NCBI RefSeq assembly: GCF_000312425.1
Contig: NZ_HE997181.1
Location: 3,968,320-4,032,319, forward strand
DNA: 64,000 nucleotides
Direction: 5' to 3'
Origin: Reyranella massiliensis 521
Lineage (GTDB): Bacteria > Pseudomonadota > Alphaproteobacteria > Reyranellales > Reyranellaceae
Position numbers and translations under genes: made by a program. Shown in pieces: positions 9,059 to 17,489 of the stretch; within the stretch, counting starts at the first letter, position 1, and each line of letters begins with the position of its first letter. Below the pieces are notes generated by a model. It was not told the origin of the DNA, ran no database searches, and saw only the letters and a program-made list of their open reading frames with translations.

Positions 9059-9901
9059 CTACCTCTTGACGACCGCGACTTTGTTCTCGGTTTCACTGGC
9101 GTTCATGGCCCGGAAGCGCGCGACGGCATTGGCATGGAAAGCGCGTTCCTCCGCGCCGGCTTCCTGCACCGGGCGGCGCTCGTCGTCGAAGTGACCGTAC
9201 TTATCCTCGCCACGCACCAGCATCGCCGTCACACGGGTCGCCGACGTACAACGCGCCCAGGTCGGGATGTAGCTGATGCCGAGCCCGATGCGCCGGTCGT
9301 TGGAGCGGTTGGGCCGCGAGTTGTGCACGAGATGCGTATGGTGCAGCGAAAACTGTCCCGCCTTCACCGGCATGTAGGCCGTCTTTGTACGATCGACGTC
9401 GACGGCCAGCTCCTGGCCGCGCGACAGAAGATTTTCCGGATCCTGCATCTCCGCGTGCGGAAGCTGGCCGAGCCTGTGAGAGCCCGGCACCACTTCCATG
9501 CAACCCGCCTCGACCGGCGCATCGGTGAGCGCCACCCAGGCCGTGACATGACAGGCCGGCTCCAGGGCAAAGTAGGTCGCATCCTGGTGCCAGCTCACAT
9601 AGGCGCCGGAACCGGCATCCTTGGGCCAGACGGTGAGATGGAACAGCCGGATGTCGGGCCCGATCAGATCCTCGACGGCGTCGAGCACCTCGGGTGCATG
9701 CACGATCTCGTCGACCCAGGGAAAGAGGAGATGCGGCTTGAAATTATGGCCGCGCGTCATCTTCTGACCCTGCGCCTGCTCGAAGGCTTCGAGCCTGGCG
9801 CGCCAGGCGCGTGTCCGCTCCGTCGAGAAAGCATCGACGGGGCAGACATAGCCCTCGCGCTCGTATTGAGCGATTTGTTGAGCGGTGAGCTTCCGGGGCA
9901 T
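9059..9901 (-). CDS. Phytanoyl-CoA dioxygenase (PhyH) family protein
   Basis: The 280-residue product is an Fe(II)/2-oxoglutarate-dependent oxygenase. The iron facial triad is His105 and Asp107 (SWHQDATYF) with distal His193 in VHNSRPN; a nearby Arg can bind 2-oxoglutarate. Such enzymes hydroxylate small organic acids, CoA esters or natural products. The start ATG at 9901 overlaps the stop of the upstream SDR (TGATG), implying translational coupling. Together with the downstream deacetylase-fold hydrolase this suggests a short oxidative pathway, substrate unknown. Confidence 0.88.
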   Translation of the reverse strand: MPRKLTAQQIAQYEREGYVCPVDAFSTERTRAWRARLEAFEQAQGQKMTRGHNFKPHLLFPWVDEIVHAPEVLDAVEDLIGPDIRLFHLTVWPKDAGSGAYVSWHQDATYFALEPACHVTAWVALTDAPVEAGCMEVVPGSHRLGQLPHAEMQDPENLLSRGQELAVDVDRTKTAYMPVKAGQFSLHHTHLVHNSRPNRSNDRRIGLGISYIPTWARCTSATRVTAMLVRGEDKYGHFDDERRPVQEAGAEERAFHANAVARFRAMNASETENKVAVVKR

Positions 9902-10662
9902 CAGTGCGCCGTCCAGCCACCGTCGACGAACAGCAGCGTGCCGGTAACGAACGACGAGTCGTCGCTTGCCAGAAAGAGCGCCGCGCGCGCCACTTCCTCG
10001 GGCTTGCCGATACGGCCCAGCGGGTGACGCTGCTTCCAGAAGGCCTTCATCGCTTCCGGATCGTCGTAGCGTTTCAACGAGCGGGCCGGCATGGGCGTGT
10101 CGATGACGCCGGGCATAAGGGCGTTCACACGAATGCCCTGCGCCGCGTGATCGACCGCCATGGTCTTGGTGAAGGAAGCGATAGCGCCTTTGGAAGCGAC
10201 ATAGGCGGCGTTGCGACCGGGGCTCGACTGCGCGAGCTGCGATCCCACCGTGACGATTGCGCCCGAACCGGCAGCAATCATTGGCTGGATGGCGTGATGG
10301 ATCCAGAGATAGGTGCCCTTGACGTTGATGTCGAAGGTGCGATCCCAGGTCGCCTCGTCGACGGTGTCGACCGTGCCGCCCAAGGAAACACCGGCCGCCG
10401 TCATCAGCACATCGATGCGTCCCCACTGTTCCATGACATGGGCGACGCCGCCGCGCACCTGCTCGGCACGGCTGACATCGGCAGCGATGGCCAGCGCATG
10501 GCCGCCTTCGCTTTCGATTTCCGCTGCGACGTCGAGGATGCCGGCTTCGTCGAGATCGACCAGCGCCACGCGGGCGCCTTCGGCAGCGAACAGACGGGCA
10601 GAAGCGGCGCCGATGCCCGACGCGGCTCCCGTCACGATGACAACGCGATGCTCTAGCTTCAT
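9901..10662 (-). CDS. SDR family NAD(P)-dependent oxidoreductase
   Basis: This is a classical 253-residue short-chain dehydrogenase: cofactor motif TGAASGIG at 11-18, Asp36-Leu after beta-2 (favouring NAD), and catalytic Ser141, Tyr154 and Lys158 (YVASK). The C-terminal VDGGWT is typical of the family. It is first in the probable operon SDR-PhyH-deacetylase and overlaps the PhyH start by one base. No ribosome binding site is obvious at the chosen ATG. The specific alcohol or ketone is not predictable. Confidence 0.9.
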   Translation of the reverse strand: MKLEHRVVIVTGAASGIGAASARLFAAEGARVALVDLDEAGILDVAAEIESEGGHALAIAADVSRAEQVRGGVAHVMEQWGRIDVLMTAAGVSLGGTVDTVDEATWDRTFDINVKGTYLWIHHAIQPMIAAGSGAIVTVGSQLAQSSPGRNAAYVASKGAIASFTKTMAVDHAAQGIRVNALMPGVIDTPMPARSLKRYDDPEAMKAFWKQRHPLGRIGKPEEVARAALFLASDDSSFVTGTLLFVDGGWTAH

Positions 10663-10705
10663 GCGGCGAGCTTAGCGCGCCGCCGTACGGTCTGTCAGTG
10701 CACCT

Positions 10706-11461
10706 TCAACGCGGGCGTTTGCGCAACGGGCGTCTGCGCTGCGCGCGGCGGGCCAGCATGTTGAGCGCCTCGATCAGGCCGGAGAAGGCCATGGCGGCGT
10801 AGATGTAGCCCTTGGGCACATGGGCGCCCATGCCGTCGGCAATCAGCGTGGCGCCGATCATCAGCAGGAAGCCCAGCGCCAGCATCACGATGGTAGGATT
10901 GTGACCGATGAAGCGCGCCAGCGGATCGGCAGCGAGCAGCATCGTCCCAACCGCGACGATGACCGCGATCACCATAATCGGAATGTCATCTGTCATACCG
11001 ACCGCCGTGATGATGCTGTCGAGCGAGAAGACCAGGTCGAGGATCAGGATCTGGCCAATGACACCGGCAAATGTCGCCCCGACAACCGTGCCGGCGTCGG
11101 CTTCATGGTCTTGGCCGCCGGTGACATGGTCGTGAATCTCGCTGGTCGCCTTGTAGATCAGGAACAGGCCGCCAACGATCAGAATCAGGTCACGCCAGGA
11201 AAACCCATGCCCGAACAGGGAGAATATCGGTGTCGTGAGCTGCACGATGAAGGCGACGCCGCTCAGCAGGCCGAGACGCAAGATCACCGCCAGACCGATG
11301 CCAACCCGTCTGGCCTTCGATCTCTTCTCCTCGGGCAGTTTGTTGGTCAGAATGGAAATGAAGATCAGGTTGTCGATGCCCAGCACGACTTCCATGATCA
11401 CCAGCGTGGCCAGGGCCGCCCAGGCTTGCGGATCGCGGGCGAGGGCGAGGAGCTCTTCCAT
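10706..11461 (-). CDS. TerC family integral membrane protein
   Basis: This protein of about 250 residues has seven or so hydrophobic segments and the TerC hallmark [10 protein letters not shown] near the N-terminus, with a second acidic motif [12 protein letters not shown] in a later helix. TerC/Alx-type proteins are inner-membrane metal (manganese or calcium) exporters linked to tellurite resistance and to metallating exported proteins. Three clustered ATGs at 11482, 11464 and 11461 make the start uncertain; AGGGAG lies just before the last two. A short basic C-terminal tail ([14 protein letters not shown]) probably faces the cytosol. It is divergent from the MFS transporter. Confidence 0.85.
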   Translation of the reverse strand: MEELLALARDPQAWAALATLVIMEVVLGIDNLIFISILTNKLPEEKRSKARRVGIGLAVILRLGLLSGVAFIVQLTTPIFSLFGHGFSWRDLILIVGGLFLIYKATSEIHDHVTGGQDHEADAGTVVGATFAGVIGQILILDLVFSLDSIITAVGMTDDIPIMVIAVIVAVGTMLLAADPLARFIGHNPTIVMLALGFLLMIGATLIADGMGAHVPKGYIYAAMAFSGLIEALNMLARRAQRRRPLRKRPR

Positions 11462-11541
11462 CATCTCCCTACCATAAGACATTGCAGCCAGCGGCCAAGA
11501 GACCTTTCTTTTACGAAGCCGACCCGCTAAGCCCGCAGCCG

Positions 11542-12753
11542 ATGTCCGCCCCTGCCGCCCCGACGGCCGCCCCGCCGCTCGCGATAGCCCTTCTGTCGGT
11601 CGCGGCCTTCGCCGCGGCGGCCAACATGCGCGTCATCGACCCTCTGCTGGTGCAACTATCCGCCAGTTTCGGCGTCACTGTAGGCGAAGCATCGATTGCC
11701 GCCACGGTCTTCCTTTTCGCCAATGGGGTATTCGTGCTGGTGCACGGCCCCTTCGGCGACCGTTACGGCAAGATGCCGGTGGTCGCCATAGCCTGCGTCG
11801 GCGCCGCGGCCTGCTGCCTGCTCGGGGCCATCTCGACCTCGCTGAATATGCTCACCCTGGCGCGTTTCCTGACAGGGGTAACGAGTTCCGCCATCATCCC
11901 GCTCGCCATCGCCTGGGTGGGCGACAATGTAAGCTACGAGAAACGCCAGGCCACCCTTGCCCGTTTCCTCACCGGCCAGACGCTCGGCCTGATGACGGGC
12001 GCGGCGCTGGGCGGCGCGATCGGCGACTGGCTGGGCTGGCGCTCGGTCTTCTGGGTATTGGCCGGCATCTACGTCATGGCGGGCGTCGCCCTGCTCGCGG
12101 TCATGCGCGCGCGACCCGAGATTGCCCGGCGAACCGAACGCAGCCAGGGATCGATGATCGGGCAGATGTTCAGCGTTCTGCGCCGGCCGTGGGCCCTCAC
12201 AGTCATCCTCGTCGTTGCCCTGGAAGGCGGCGTCTTCTGGGGAGCCTTCACCTTCGTCGGCGCCGACCTACACCAGCGCTTCGACATGGGCTTTGCCGCG
12301 ATCGGGCTTGCTGTCGCCGCCTTCGGCGCCGGCGGCTTCCTCTACGTCATGGTAGCCCACCATCTCGTGCGCATCCTGGGCGAGCGCGGGCTTTGTACTT
12401 GGGGTGGCGTGGGCCTCGGCATCGCCTTTGCCGGCATGGCGCTTGCGCCGGTCGCCGAGGTCGAATTCGCGGCCATCGTGCTCTCGGGCGTGTCGTTCTA
12501 CATGCTGCACAACACGCTACAGACCAACGGCACGCAGATGGCACCCGAAGCACGCGGCGCCGGCATGGCTCTCTTCGCGCTCTGCCTTTTCATCGGCCAG
12601 GCGATCGGCGTGCCCATCGCCGCCCCAATTGTCGATCGCTGGGGCGCACCGCCCATCTTCTGGGCGGCTGCCGTCTTCCTGCCGCTGCTGGCCTTCTGGT
12701 TCTCGGCGGCGATCACGCGGCGCAGTCAGCTCTCCGGCGACACCCGGAACTGA
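11542..12753 (+). CDS. MFS transporter (drug or metabolite efflux type)
   Basis: The protein is a 402-residue, 12-helix major facilitator. The loop 2-3 motif is visible as [11 protein letters not shown] after the second helix, and [18 protein letters not shown] in helix 5 resembles the motif C region of drug/proton antiporters. The start at 11542 is chosen for its normal N-terminal length; an upstream ATG at 11482 overlaps the divergent TerC gene. Its 3' end overlaps the convergent aldo/keto reductase by 28 bases. The substrate is unknown. Confidence 0.85.
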   Translation: MSAPAAPTAAPPLAIALLSVAAFAAAANMRVIDPLLVQLSASFGVTVGEASIAATVFLFANGVFVLVHGPFGDRYGKMPVVAIACVGAAACCLLGAISTSLNMLTLARFLTGVTSSAIIPLAIAWVGDNVSYEKRQATLARFLTGQTLGLMTGAALGGAIGDWLGWRSVFWVLAGIYVMAGVALLAVMRARPEIARRTERSQGSMIGQMFSVLRRPWALTVILVVALEGGVFWGAFTFVGADLHQRFDMGFAAIGLAVAAFGAGGFLYVMVAHHLVRILGERGLCTWGGVGLGIAFAGMALAPVAEVEFAAIVLSGVSFYMLHNTLQTNGTQMAPEARGAGMALFALCLFIGQAIGVPIAAPIVDRWGAPPIFWAAAVFLPLLAFWFSAAITRRSQLSGDTRN

Positions 12754-13706
12754 TAGGGCAGCTCGAGCGCCTTGCACTCCTCCGCCGTCAGCACGATATC
12801 GGTCGACTTCGCGGCCGAGGTGAGCTGGTCCAGTCCGGTCGCGCCGATGATCGGCGCCCCCATGTAGGGCTTGTGCAGCAGCCAAGCGAGCGCCACCTGA
12901 GCAGGCGTCACGTCCTTCGCCCTGGCGATCTTTTTCAAGCGCTTCACGACTTCCCAATCGCAGTCGCGATAAGTGCCAGCCTGCACCACCGTATCGTTTT
13001 TCGAGCGCTCGGTGCTGCCTCCGCCCTCCTTGTTGCGATTGCCGGCCAGGAAGCCGCGCGCCAGCGGCGAATAGGGAATGAGGCCGACGCCTTGCTCGTG
13101 GCAGAGCCGGTTCATCTCCCGTTCCTCCTCGCGCTGGATCAGATTGTAGAGATTCTGCATGGCAATCGGCCGTGCGTAGCCCTTCCAGTCGGCAATCATC
13201 ACCATCTGGGCAAACTTGTAGGCCGGCATGGTCGAACCGCCGATGTAACGGACCTTGCCCGAACGGACGATCTGGTCGAGCGAATACATGGTCTCCTCGA
13301 TCGGCGTATGCGGATCGAGCCGGTGGACCTGATAGACATCGATATAGTCGGTCTGCAGGCGCTTGAGTTGGGCATCGACCGACGCCATCAGATGCTTGCG
13401 GCCAGTGCCGACGTCGTTGGCGACGCCGCTCATGCGGATGCCGACCTTGGTCGAGAGCACGATCTCCTCGCGCTTCGTCATCTTCATGAGCGTCGCGCCC
13501 ATGATCTCCTCGGAGCGGCCGAAATTGTAGGTGTCCGCCGTATCGAAGAAGGTGATGCCGACATCGAGCGCCCGCTTGAAGTAGGCCGGCGCTTCGGTCT
13601 CGTCGAACTTGCCCCAGCCGCGGCGGCCCTTGGCTCCCCAGGAATTGCCGCCGAGGCAAATCCTGCTGACGATCAGGCCCGAGCGGCCGAGCGGTCCGTA
13701 CTTCAT
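12726..13706 (-). CDS. Aldo/keto reductase
   Basis: The 326-residue TIM-barrel oxidoreductase carries the AKR catalytic tetrad Asp55 and Tyr60 (FFDTADTYNFG), Lys87 and His128 (VYQVHRLDP). Sequence style (GGNSWG start, GRSEEIMG) fits the AKR subfamily of Tas, YghZ and potassium-channel beta-subunit relatives. NADPH binding is expected near the C-terminal ATGLDQLT stretch. GGGGG about eight bases before the ATG supports the start. It is divergent from the selenoprotein gene 47 bases away and overlaps the MFS gene tail to tail. Confidence 0.92.
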   Translation of the reverse strand: MKYGPLGRSGLIVSRICLGGNSWGAKGRRGWGKFDETEAPAYFKRALDVGITFFDTADTYNFGRSEEIMGATLMKMTKREEIVLSTKVGIRMSGVANDVGTGRKHLMASVDAQLKRLQTDYIDVYQVHRLDPHTPIEETMYSLDQIVRSGKVRYIGGSTMPAYKFAQMVMIADWKGYARPIAMQNLYNLIQREEEREMNRLCHEQGVGLIPYSPLARGFLAGNRNKEGGGSTERSKNDTVVQAGTYRDCDWEVVKRLKKIARAKDVTPAQVALAWLLHKPYMGAPIIGATGLDQLTSAAKSTDIVLTAEECKALELPYQFRVSPES

Positions 13707-13753
13707 CGAGAATCCCCCTTGCCGGCGAGAGCTTAAGCTCCCACCTTCGACGA

Positions 13754-13987
13754 ATGAAAGTGCTGATCGAATATTGCGGCGCTTGAGGCTACAAGCCGCA
13801 AGCCCTCCGTGTGAGGGAACGCCTCGAGAAGCTGGGCCTCGAAAAGCTGGGTAGCGCCGACATCGAGCTGCGCCCCGGCAAATCCGGCCAGTTCGACATC
13901 ACTGTCGATGGCGAACTGAAGTACACCCGTCACAGCACCGGCCGCTTTCCGACCGATGCCGAGATCGAAGACCTGCTTCCGGACTGA
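13754..13987 (+). CDS. SelT/SelW/SelH (Rdx) family selenoprotein, UGA at codon 11 read as selenocysteine
   Basis: Reading from the ATG at 13754, codon 11 is TGA (13784-13786) and the frame then stays open to a second TGA at 13985. With the first UGA as Sec (U), residues 7-15 read YCGAUGYKP, near identical to the redox site of animal SelW, with Cys8 and Sec11 as the CxxU pair. The rest fits the small thioredoxin-like Rdx fold, including GQFDITVDGELKY at 45-57 and RFPTDAEIEDLL at the end. The length of 77 residues is normal for SelW. A 5-bp hairpin 16 bases after the UGA matches a bacterial SECIS. No strong ribosome binding site is seen. The Sec insertion genes (selA, selB, selC, selD) must lie elsewhere. 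A translation beginning after the UGA would lose the redox site. Confidence 0.85.
13803..13817 (+). promoter_or_regulatory. Candidate bacterial SECIS hairpin
   Basis: CCCTC at 13803-13807 pairs perfectly with GAGGG at 13813-13817 around the five-base loop CGTGT. Two further pairs (13798-13799 with 13821-13822) can form below a small internal loop. The loop has G as its second base, at 13809, 23 bases past the UGA. Known bacterial SECIS elements sit directly after the UGA, with a G among the first two loop bases at about 16-37 bases distance. SelB recognition is inferred, not shown. Confidence 0.6.
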
Positions 13988-13995
13988 CTCCGGCG

Positions 13996-14979
13996 TCAGG
14001 CCAGTATCTCTTTGTTCACGACATTGGCCGTGTTCGGCCGGCCATCGAAGACGCTGAGGATATTTTCGACGGCAGTGACGGCCATGCGGTCGCTGGCTTC
14101 CTTGGTGACGCCGGCCATGTGCGGGCTGAAGATCACGTTCTCCAGGCTGAACAGCTTGTTGGCAGGATCCGGCGGCTCCTTGTCGAGCACGTCGAGACCG
14201 GCGCCGCGCAGCTTGCCAGTCGAAAGCGCCGCGTAGAGCGCATCCTCGTTCACGATGCCGCCGCGCGCGGTGTTCACCAGGAAGGCCTCGGGCTTCATGA
14301 GACCGAGCGTCTCCGTGTTGAACATGTTCACCGTCTCGGGCGCCTTCGGACAATGAACCGAGACGAAGTCGACCTTGGGAAGGACGGCCTTGAGGTCGGT
14401 CACCTTGGTGGCACCCGCCTTCTTGATCTCGGCTTCGGAAATGTTGGGATCGAGCACGAAGACGTCCATTTCGAAGGCCACGCACCGCTTCACCGTGCGC
14501 GAGCCGATACGGCCCATGCCGACCACCAGGATCGACTTGCCCGAAAGATCGGCCGGCAGGTCGGAGAGGCGCTGGCCCCAGCCCTTCTCGCGCACGAAGC
14601 GGTCGTATTTCTTCACCAGGCGCGCCGAGGCCAGAAGCATGTACATCGCATGCTCGGCCACCGAGACGGAGTTGGCGATGCCGGTGGTCATCAACGGGAT
14701 CTTGCGCTTGTTCAGTGCCGGAATCTCCACGGCGTCGAAACCTACGCCGAGACGAGCCACCACCATCATGCCCGGTGCAGCATCGAGCTCGGCCTGGCGG
14801 AAGGGAGTCGCGCCCAGGGTCACCGCGTTGGCATCCTTCAGCTTGGGATGCAGGCTCGGCACCGTATCGTCGGTCAGGATTTCGTAATCGACATCGTCTC
14901 GCGTCTTCAGCACGTCGATCCCGGCCTGCGGCATGCGGCCGACAATCAGCACTTTCTTGCGATTTTTGCCCGTAGTCAT
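13996..14979 (-). CDS. 2-hydroxyacid dehydrogenase, phosphoglycerate dehydrogenase-like
   Basis: The 327-residue NAD-dependent dehydrogenase has GMGRIG at 154-159 and catalytic Arg239 (NTARGG), Glu268 (DKEPP) and His287 (PHMAG). Its style (LGVGFDAVEIPALN, GGIVNEDAL) is that of 3-phosphoglycerate dehydrogenase-like proteins, but it lacks the C-terminal ACT regulatory domain of true SerA, so it more likely acts on another 2-hydroxy acid. AGGGGAAACG before the ATG supports the start. It is convergent with the selenoprotein gene (eight bases apart) and divergent from nothing; the Lrp regulator lies upstream on the same strand, 62 bases away. Confidence 0.9.
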   Translation of the reverse strand: MTTGKNRKKVLIVGRMPQAGIDVLKTRDDVDYEILTDDTVPSLHPKLKDANAVTLGATPFRQAELDAAPGMMVVARLGVGFDAVEIPALNKRKIPLMTTGIANSVSVAEHAMYMLLASARLVKKYDRFVREKGWGQRLSDLPADLSGKSILVVGMGRIGSRTVKRCVAFEMDVFVLDPNISEAEIKKAGATKVTDLKAVLPKVDFVSVHCPKAPETVNMFNTETLGLMKPEAFLVNTARGGIVNEDALYAALSTGKLRGAGLDVLDKEPPDPANKLFSLENVIFSPHMAGVTKEASDRMAVTAVENILSVFDGRPNTANVVNKEILA

Positions 14980-15041
14980 CGTTTCCCCTGCAATCTTGCC
15001 GTGCGAACGGGCGCGATCCTAAAGGCCGTCGCCCCAAGGCG

Positions 15042-15521
15042 CTAGGGGAGGTAATTGAGCGGGAGCCGCGTGGTGGATTTGATCTCCTCCATGGCAAACA
15101 TCGAAGTGACGTCGGACAGTTCGACCCTGGCAATCAAGCGCTTGTAGAAGGCGTCGTAGGCTTCGATGTCGGGCAGAGCGAGCCGGATGAGGTAGTCGAT
15201 CTCACCGCTCATGCGATAGCAGTCCATCACCTCCGGAAACGAGGCAACGGCCTTGGCGAAGCGGGCGAGCCACTGGGCATTGTGCTGCGACGTGCGAACC
15301 GCAACGAACACCGTCACGCCGGCATTCACGGCCTTGCGATCCAGCAAGGCCACGCGCGCGCGCACGATGCCTGCTTCCTGCAATCGGTTGATTCGCCGCC
15401 AGCACGGCGTAGTCGACAGGCCAACGCGGCGGGCAATCTCGGCCAATGCCATATCGGCATTGTCCTGCAGGCAATCCAGAATCTTCCGGTCGAAGGAATC
15501 GAGCGACATTTTTGCGGCCAT
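15042..15521 (-). CDS. Lrp/AsnC family transcriptional regulator
   Basis: This is a 159-residue Lrp-type regulator: an N-terminal winged helix-turn-helix (DRKILDCLQDNADMALAEIARRVGLS, given here in two overlapping parts as DRKILDCLQDN and MALAEIARRVGLS, with TPCWRRINRLQ as recognition helix) followed by a RAM amino-acid-binding domain (CYRMSGEIDYLIRL). It probably senses an amino acid and controls nearby or unlinked metabolism. It reads toward the 2-hydroxyacid dehydrogenase. An alternative start is the ATG at 15509. A perfect inverted repeat 11 bases upstream of the start may be its own operator. Confidence 0.92.
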   Translation of the reverse strand: MAAKMSLDSFDRKILDCLQDNADMALAEIARRVGLSTTPCWRRINRLQEAGIVRARVALLDRKAVNAGVTVFVAVRTSQHNAQWLARFAKAVASFPEVMDCYRMSGEIDYLIRLALPDIEAYDAFYKRLIARVELSDVTSMFAMEEIKSTTRLPLNYLP

Positions 15522-15531
15522 AAGCGATCTC

Positions 15532-15548
15532 TGAGAATGAATTTCTCA
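15532..15548. promoter_or_regulatory. Inverted repeat, candidate Lrp-family operator
   Basis: TGAGAA at 15532-15537 and TTCTCA at 15543-15548 form a perfect 6-bp inverted repeat with a five-base AT-rich spacer. It sits 11-27 bases upstream of the Lrp-type start codon, in the divergent region shared with the DUF6356 gene. Lrp/AsnC regulators usually autoregulate through AT-rich palindromes of this size. Binding is inferred. Confidence 0.45.
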
Positions 15549-15612
15549 AATCTGCCGGGTTTAGCGCAAAGGTAGCAAGCCGTTTCCCGCTGCGACCGCT
15601 AGAATTCTGGTC

Positions 15613-15864
15613 ATGTTAAAGCGTTTCACTGATCATCCCGCCTCGGTCAACGAGACCTACCTGCAGCATATGGGTATGGCCTTCGGCTTCGGCGGGCGGA
15701 TGCTGGTCGGAGCTCTGGCCTGTTTCGTACACGGCATTTTTCCCTGGCTCTGTCTCACCAGGGGCAGCGACACTGTACGCACCCTCCATCACCGCATGGT
15801 GACCCATCGCACGGTGCAGCCGGCCAAGTCCGATCGCGCCACGGCCGTCGCAGCCGGCGACTGA
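15613..15864 (+). CDS. DUF6356 family small membrane protein
   Basis: The 83-residue protein begins MLKRFTDHPASVNETYLQHM, the DUF6356 signature, followed by one or two hydrophobic stretches (MAFGFGGRMLVGALACFVHG and IFPWLCL) and GSDTVRTLHHRMV. Members are small alphaproteobacterial proteins of unknown function, probably membrane associated. The gene is divergent from the Lrp-type regulator. The C-terminal 20 residues are polar and poorly conserved. Confidence 0.8.
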   Translation: MLKRFTDHPASVNETYLQHMGMAFGFGGRMLVGALACFVHGIFPWLCLTRGSDTVRTLHHRMVTHRTVQPAKSDRATAVAAGD

Positions 15865-15962
15865 CAGACGTATCGTCCGAGCAGGTTATTGGAGTCCGCA
15901 ACCACTCGCCGCCATGCTACGTTTGTCTCCATGGGGGAGTGGCGAAGCAGCGGAGAATTCCA

Positions 15963-16346
15963 GTGGAAACACCCGTACGGATCAGCTTTCAAGGCAGCAC
16001 GCCCAGCGAAGCGCTGAGCAACCTGATCTCCGAGCACCTCGAAACGCTGGAACGGCTGCATGGCCGGCTAACATCGTGCCAGGTCGTCGTACAAGTGCCC
16101 GATCGCCACCACCGGACCAGCAACCTCTACAGCATCAATATCCACCTCGTGCTGCCGGGCAATATCGACATCAATGTCGACCACACGCCCCAGGAAGATT
16201 CGCGTTTTTCCGACCCCGTGTTCGCCGTCAACGATGCCTTCCGCCGCGCGAAGCGTCTGATCAAGGAGAAGTCACGCAAGCAGCGCGGCGAGGTCAAGAA
16301 CCTGCACGAGCGGGTCGACCGAACGCTCGACCGGCCTCCGAGCTGA
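15963..16346 (+). CDS. HPF/RaiA (S30AE) family ribosome-associated protein
   Basis: About 127 residues with the S30AE domain pattern: ETPVRISFQG strand, an amphipathic helix (EALSNLISEHLETLERL), then strands and a long basic C-terminal helix (AFRRAKRLIKEKSRK). Relatives bind the 30S subunit and hibernate or protect ribosomes; this short form lacks the HPF-long C-terminal domain. Two GTG starts are possible: 15939 and 15963. The second is preferred because GGAG lies eight bases upstream and the protein then starts at the first strand, as in relatives. Confidence 0.8.
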   Translation: METPVRISFQGSTPSEALSNLISEHLETLERLHGRLTSCQVVVQVPDRHHRTSNLYSINIHLVLPGNIDINVDHTPQEDSRFSDPVFAVNDAFRRAKRLIKEKSRKQRGEVKNLHERVDRTLDRPPS

Positions 16347-16353
16347 GGTCGTC

Positions 16354-16971
16354 CTAGGCGCCGACCCGGCGGCGGGTGACGCCTTTTTCATCCAGCCGTT
16401 CGCGCAGCAGGAAGATCCGATCACCCCCCCAAAATAGCTCCCCATCGAAGACGAAGGACGGCACGCCGAAGATTCCCGAGGCCTCGGCCTCGGTGCGGAG
16501 CTGGTCGTGTCTGGCGCCTCCCTCGCCCGCGTAGAAGGATGCGAAACCGGCAGGCGCGCCGCACTGCTCCAGCAACGCACCGACGGCCTCGACACTTTCG
16601 GGATCGAGGTCGCGACGCCAGAACCGCTCGAAGGCACGGTCGTTGTAGGCTTGGAACACGCCGTGATCCTGGGCATAGAGCATGCCGGCATTGACCGGAC
16701 GGGCGTAGAAGATCTTCTTCGGCCCCATCAGGGTCAGGCCCTGCTTGTTGGCGAAGCGGCGCGCATCCATGTAGGCATAGCGCACCCGCCGCCAGTGATG
16801 CGGATCGCGCTGCTCGACCGATCCCTGGAACGACGCGATATCCAGCGTGTAGGGCCGCCAGTCGAGCGTGAGGTCGTAGTCCGCCTCGAGGGTATAGGCC
16901 CAGGCCTTGGCGACGAAGGCGTAGGGGCTGATGTAGTCGCTCCAGACGATGACCGTAGAACGGTCGCTCAT
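16354..16971 (-). CDS. DsbA-family protein, 2-hydroxychromene-2-carboxylate isomerase-like
   Basis: The 205-residue protein has a thioredoxin fold with helical insert. The active-site region near the N-terminus reads SDYISPYAF, with Ser rather than a CxxC pair, as in the kappa-class GST/2-hydroxychromene-2-carboxylate isomerase branch that uses glutathione for aromatic-ring catabolism. The cis-Pro loop is visible as FGVPSFVFDGELFWG. No signal peptide is present, so it is cytosolic. Its ATG overlaps the stop of the membrane protein gene upstream (ATGA). The exact isomerase substrate is not established. Confidence 0.82.
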   Translation of the reverse strand: MSDRSTVIVWSDYISPYAFVAKAWAYTLEADYDLTLDWRPYTLDIASFQGSVEQRDPHHWRRVRYAYMDARRFANKQGLTLMGPKKIFYARPVNAGMLYAQDHGVFQAYNDRAFERFWRRDLDPESVEAVGALLEQCGAPAGFASFYAGEGGARHDQLRTEAEASGIFGVPSFVFDGELFWGGDRIFLLRERLDEKGVTRRRVGA

Positions 16972-17489
16972 CCCTTGCTCCCCTCTTGGCGCCGCAGCCA
17001 GAAGAAGGCTGCCGCGACGACCACGATCATGACGCAGGCAACCAGCAGGAACATTGCCGAATCCTGAACCCAGGCCACGGCCGGCACCGCAAGCGCCAGG
17101 AACACGCCGACAAGGCATATACGCCAGACCCGGGCGTGGACGCCCGCCACGAAGGTACCCAGAGCCAGCAGGATCAGGAGCGCAAGGCTGGTCGCATTGT
17201 CGTTCACGACACCGCGCACTTCCGGCATGAACATCAGCGACATCGCCACCAGAAAGGCCAGCCAGTGCAGTGCCTGGGTAACGATCAGCCGGACATGGTC
17301 GGCGGTCTTCTCGGTCACCCGCCAACCGGAGAGGATGCAGGCGAGACCGTATATCGGGGCCAACGCCATCCAGTAGTAATAGGTCGTGAGGCCCCGGAAT
17401 CCCGACAGCACTATGCCGCCGACGGCCAGGGCCAGCATGGCCACATACGGCAGTTCCCGCAGTAGCCAGTGTTTGTTCTGCTCGCTCAA
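16968..17489 (-). CDS. Hypothetical integral membrane protein
   Basis: The product has about 173 residues and five hydrophobic segments (for example LPYVAMLALAVGGIVL, YYYWMALAPIYGLACIL, LHWLAFLVAMSLMF, ALLILLALGTFVAGV, AMFLLVACVMIVVVAAAFF) and a basic tail RRQEGSKG. I prefer a TTG start at 17489: AAGGA lies seven bases upstream and TTGA overlaps the stop of the M20 hydrolase gene. An ATG at 17531 is the alternative and would overlap that gene by 46 bases. No family recognised. It sits between the M20 hydrolase and the DsbA-like gene in a coupled run. Confidence 0.75.
   Translation of the reverse strand: MSEQNKHWLLRELPYVAMLALAVGGIVLSGFRGLTTYYYWMALAPIYGLACILSGWRVTEKTADHVRLIVTQALHWLAFLVAMSLMFMPEVRGVVNDNATSLALLILLALGTFVAGVHARVWRICLVGVFLALAVPAVAWVQDSAMFLLVACVMIVVVAAAFFWLRRQEGSKG

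Noticed and set aside
13784-13786. UGA in the SelW-like gene as a frameshift or pseudogene mark
   Set aside because: The frame is the same before and after the UGA, the CxxU site is intact and the 3' part is well conserved, so recoding is the simpler reading.
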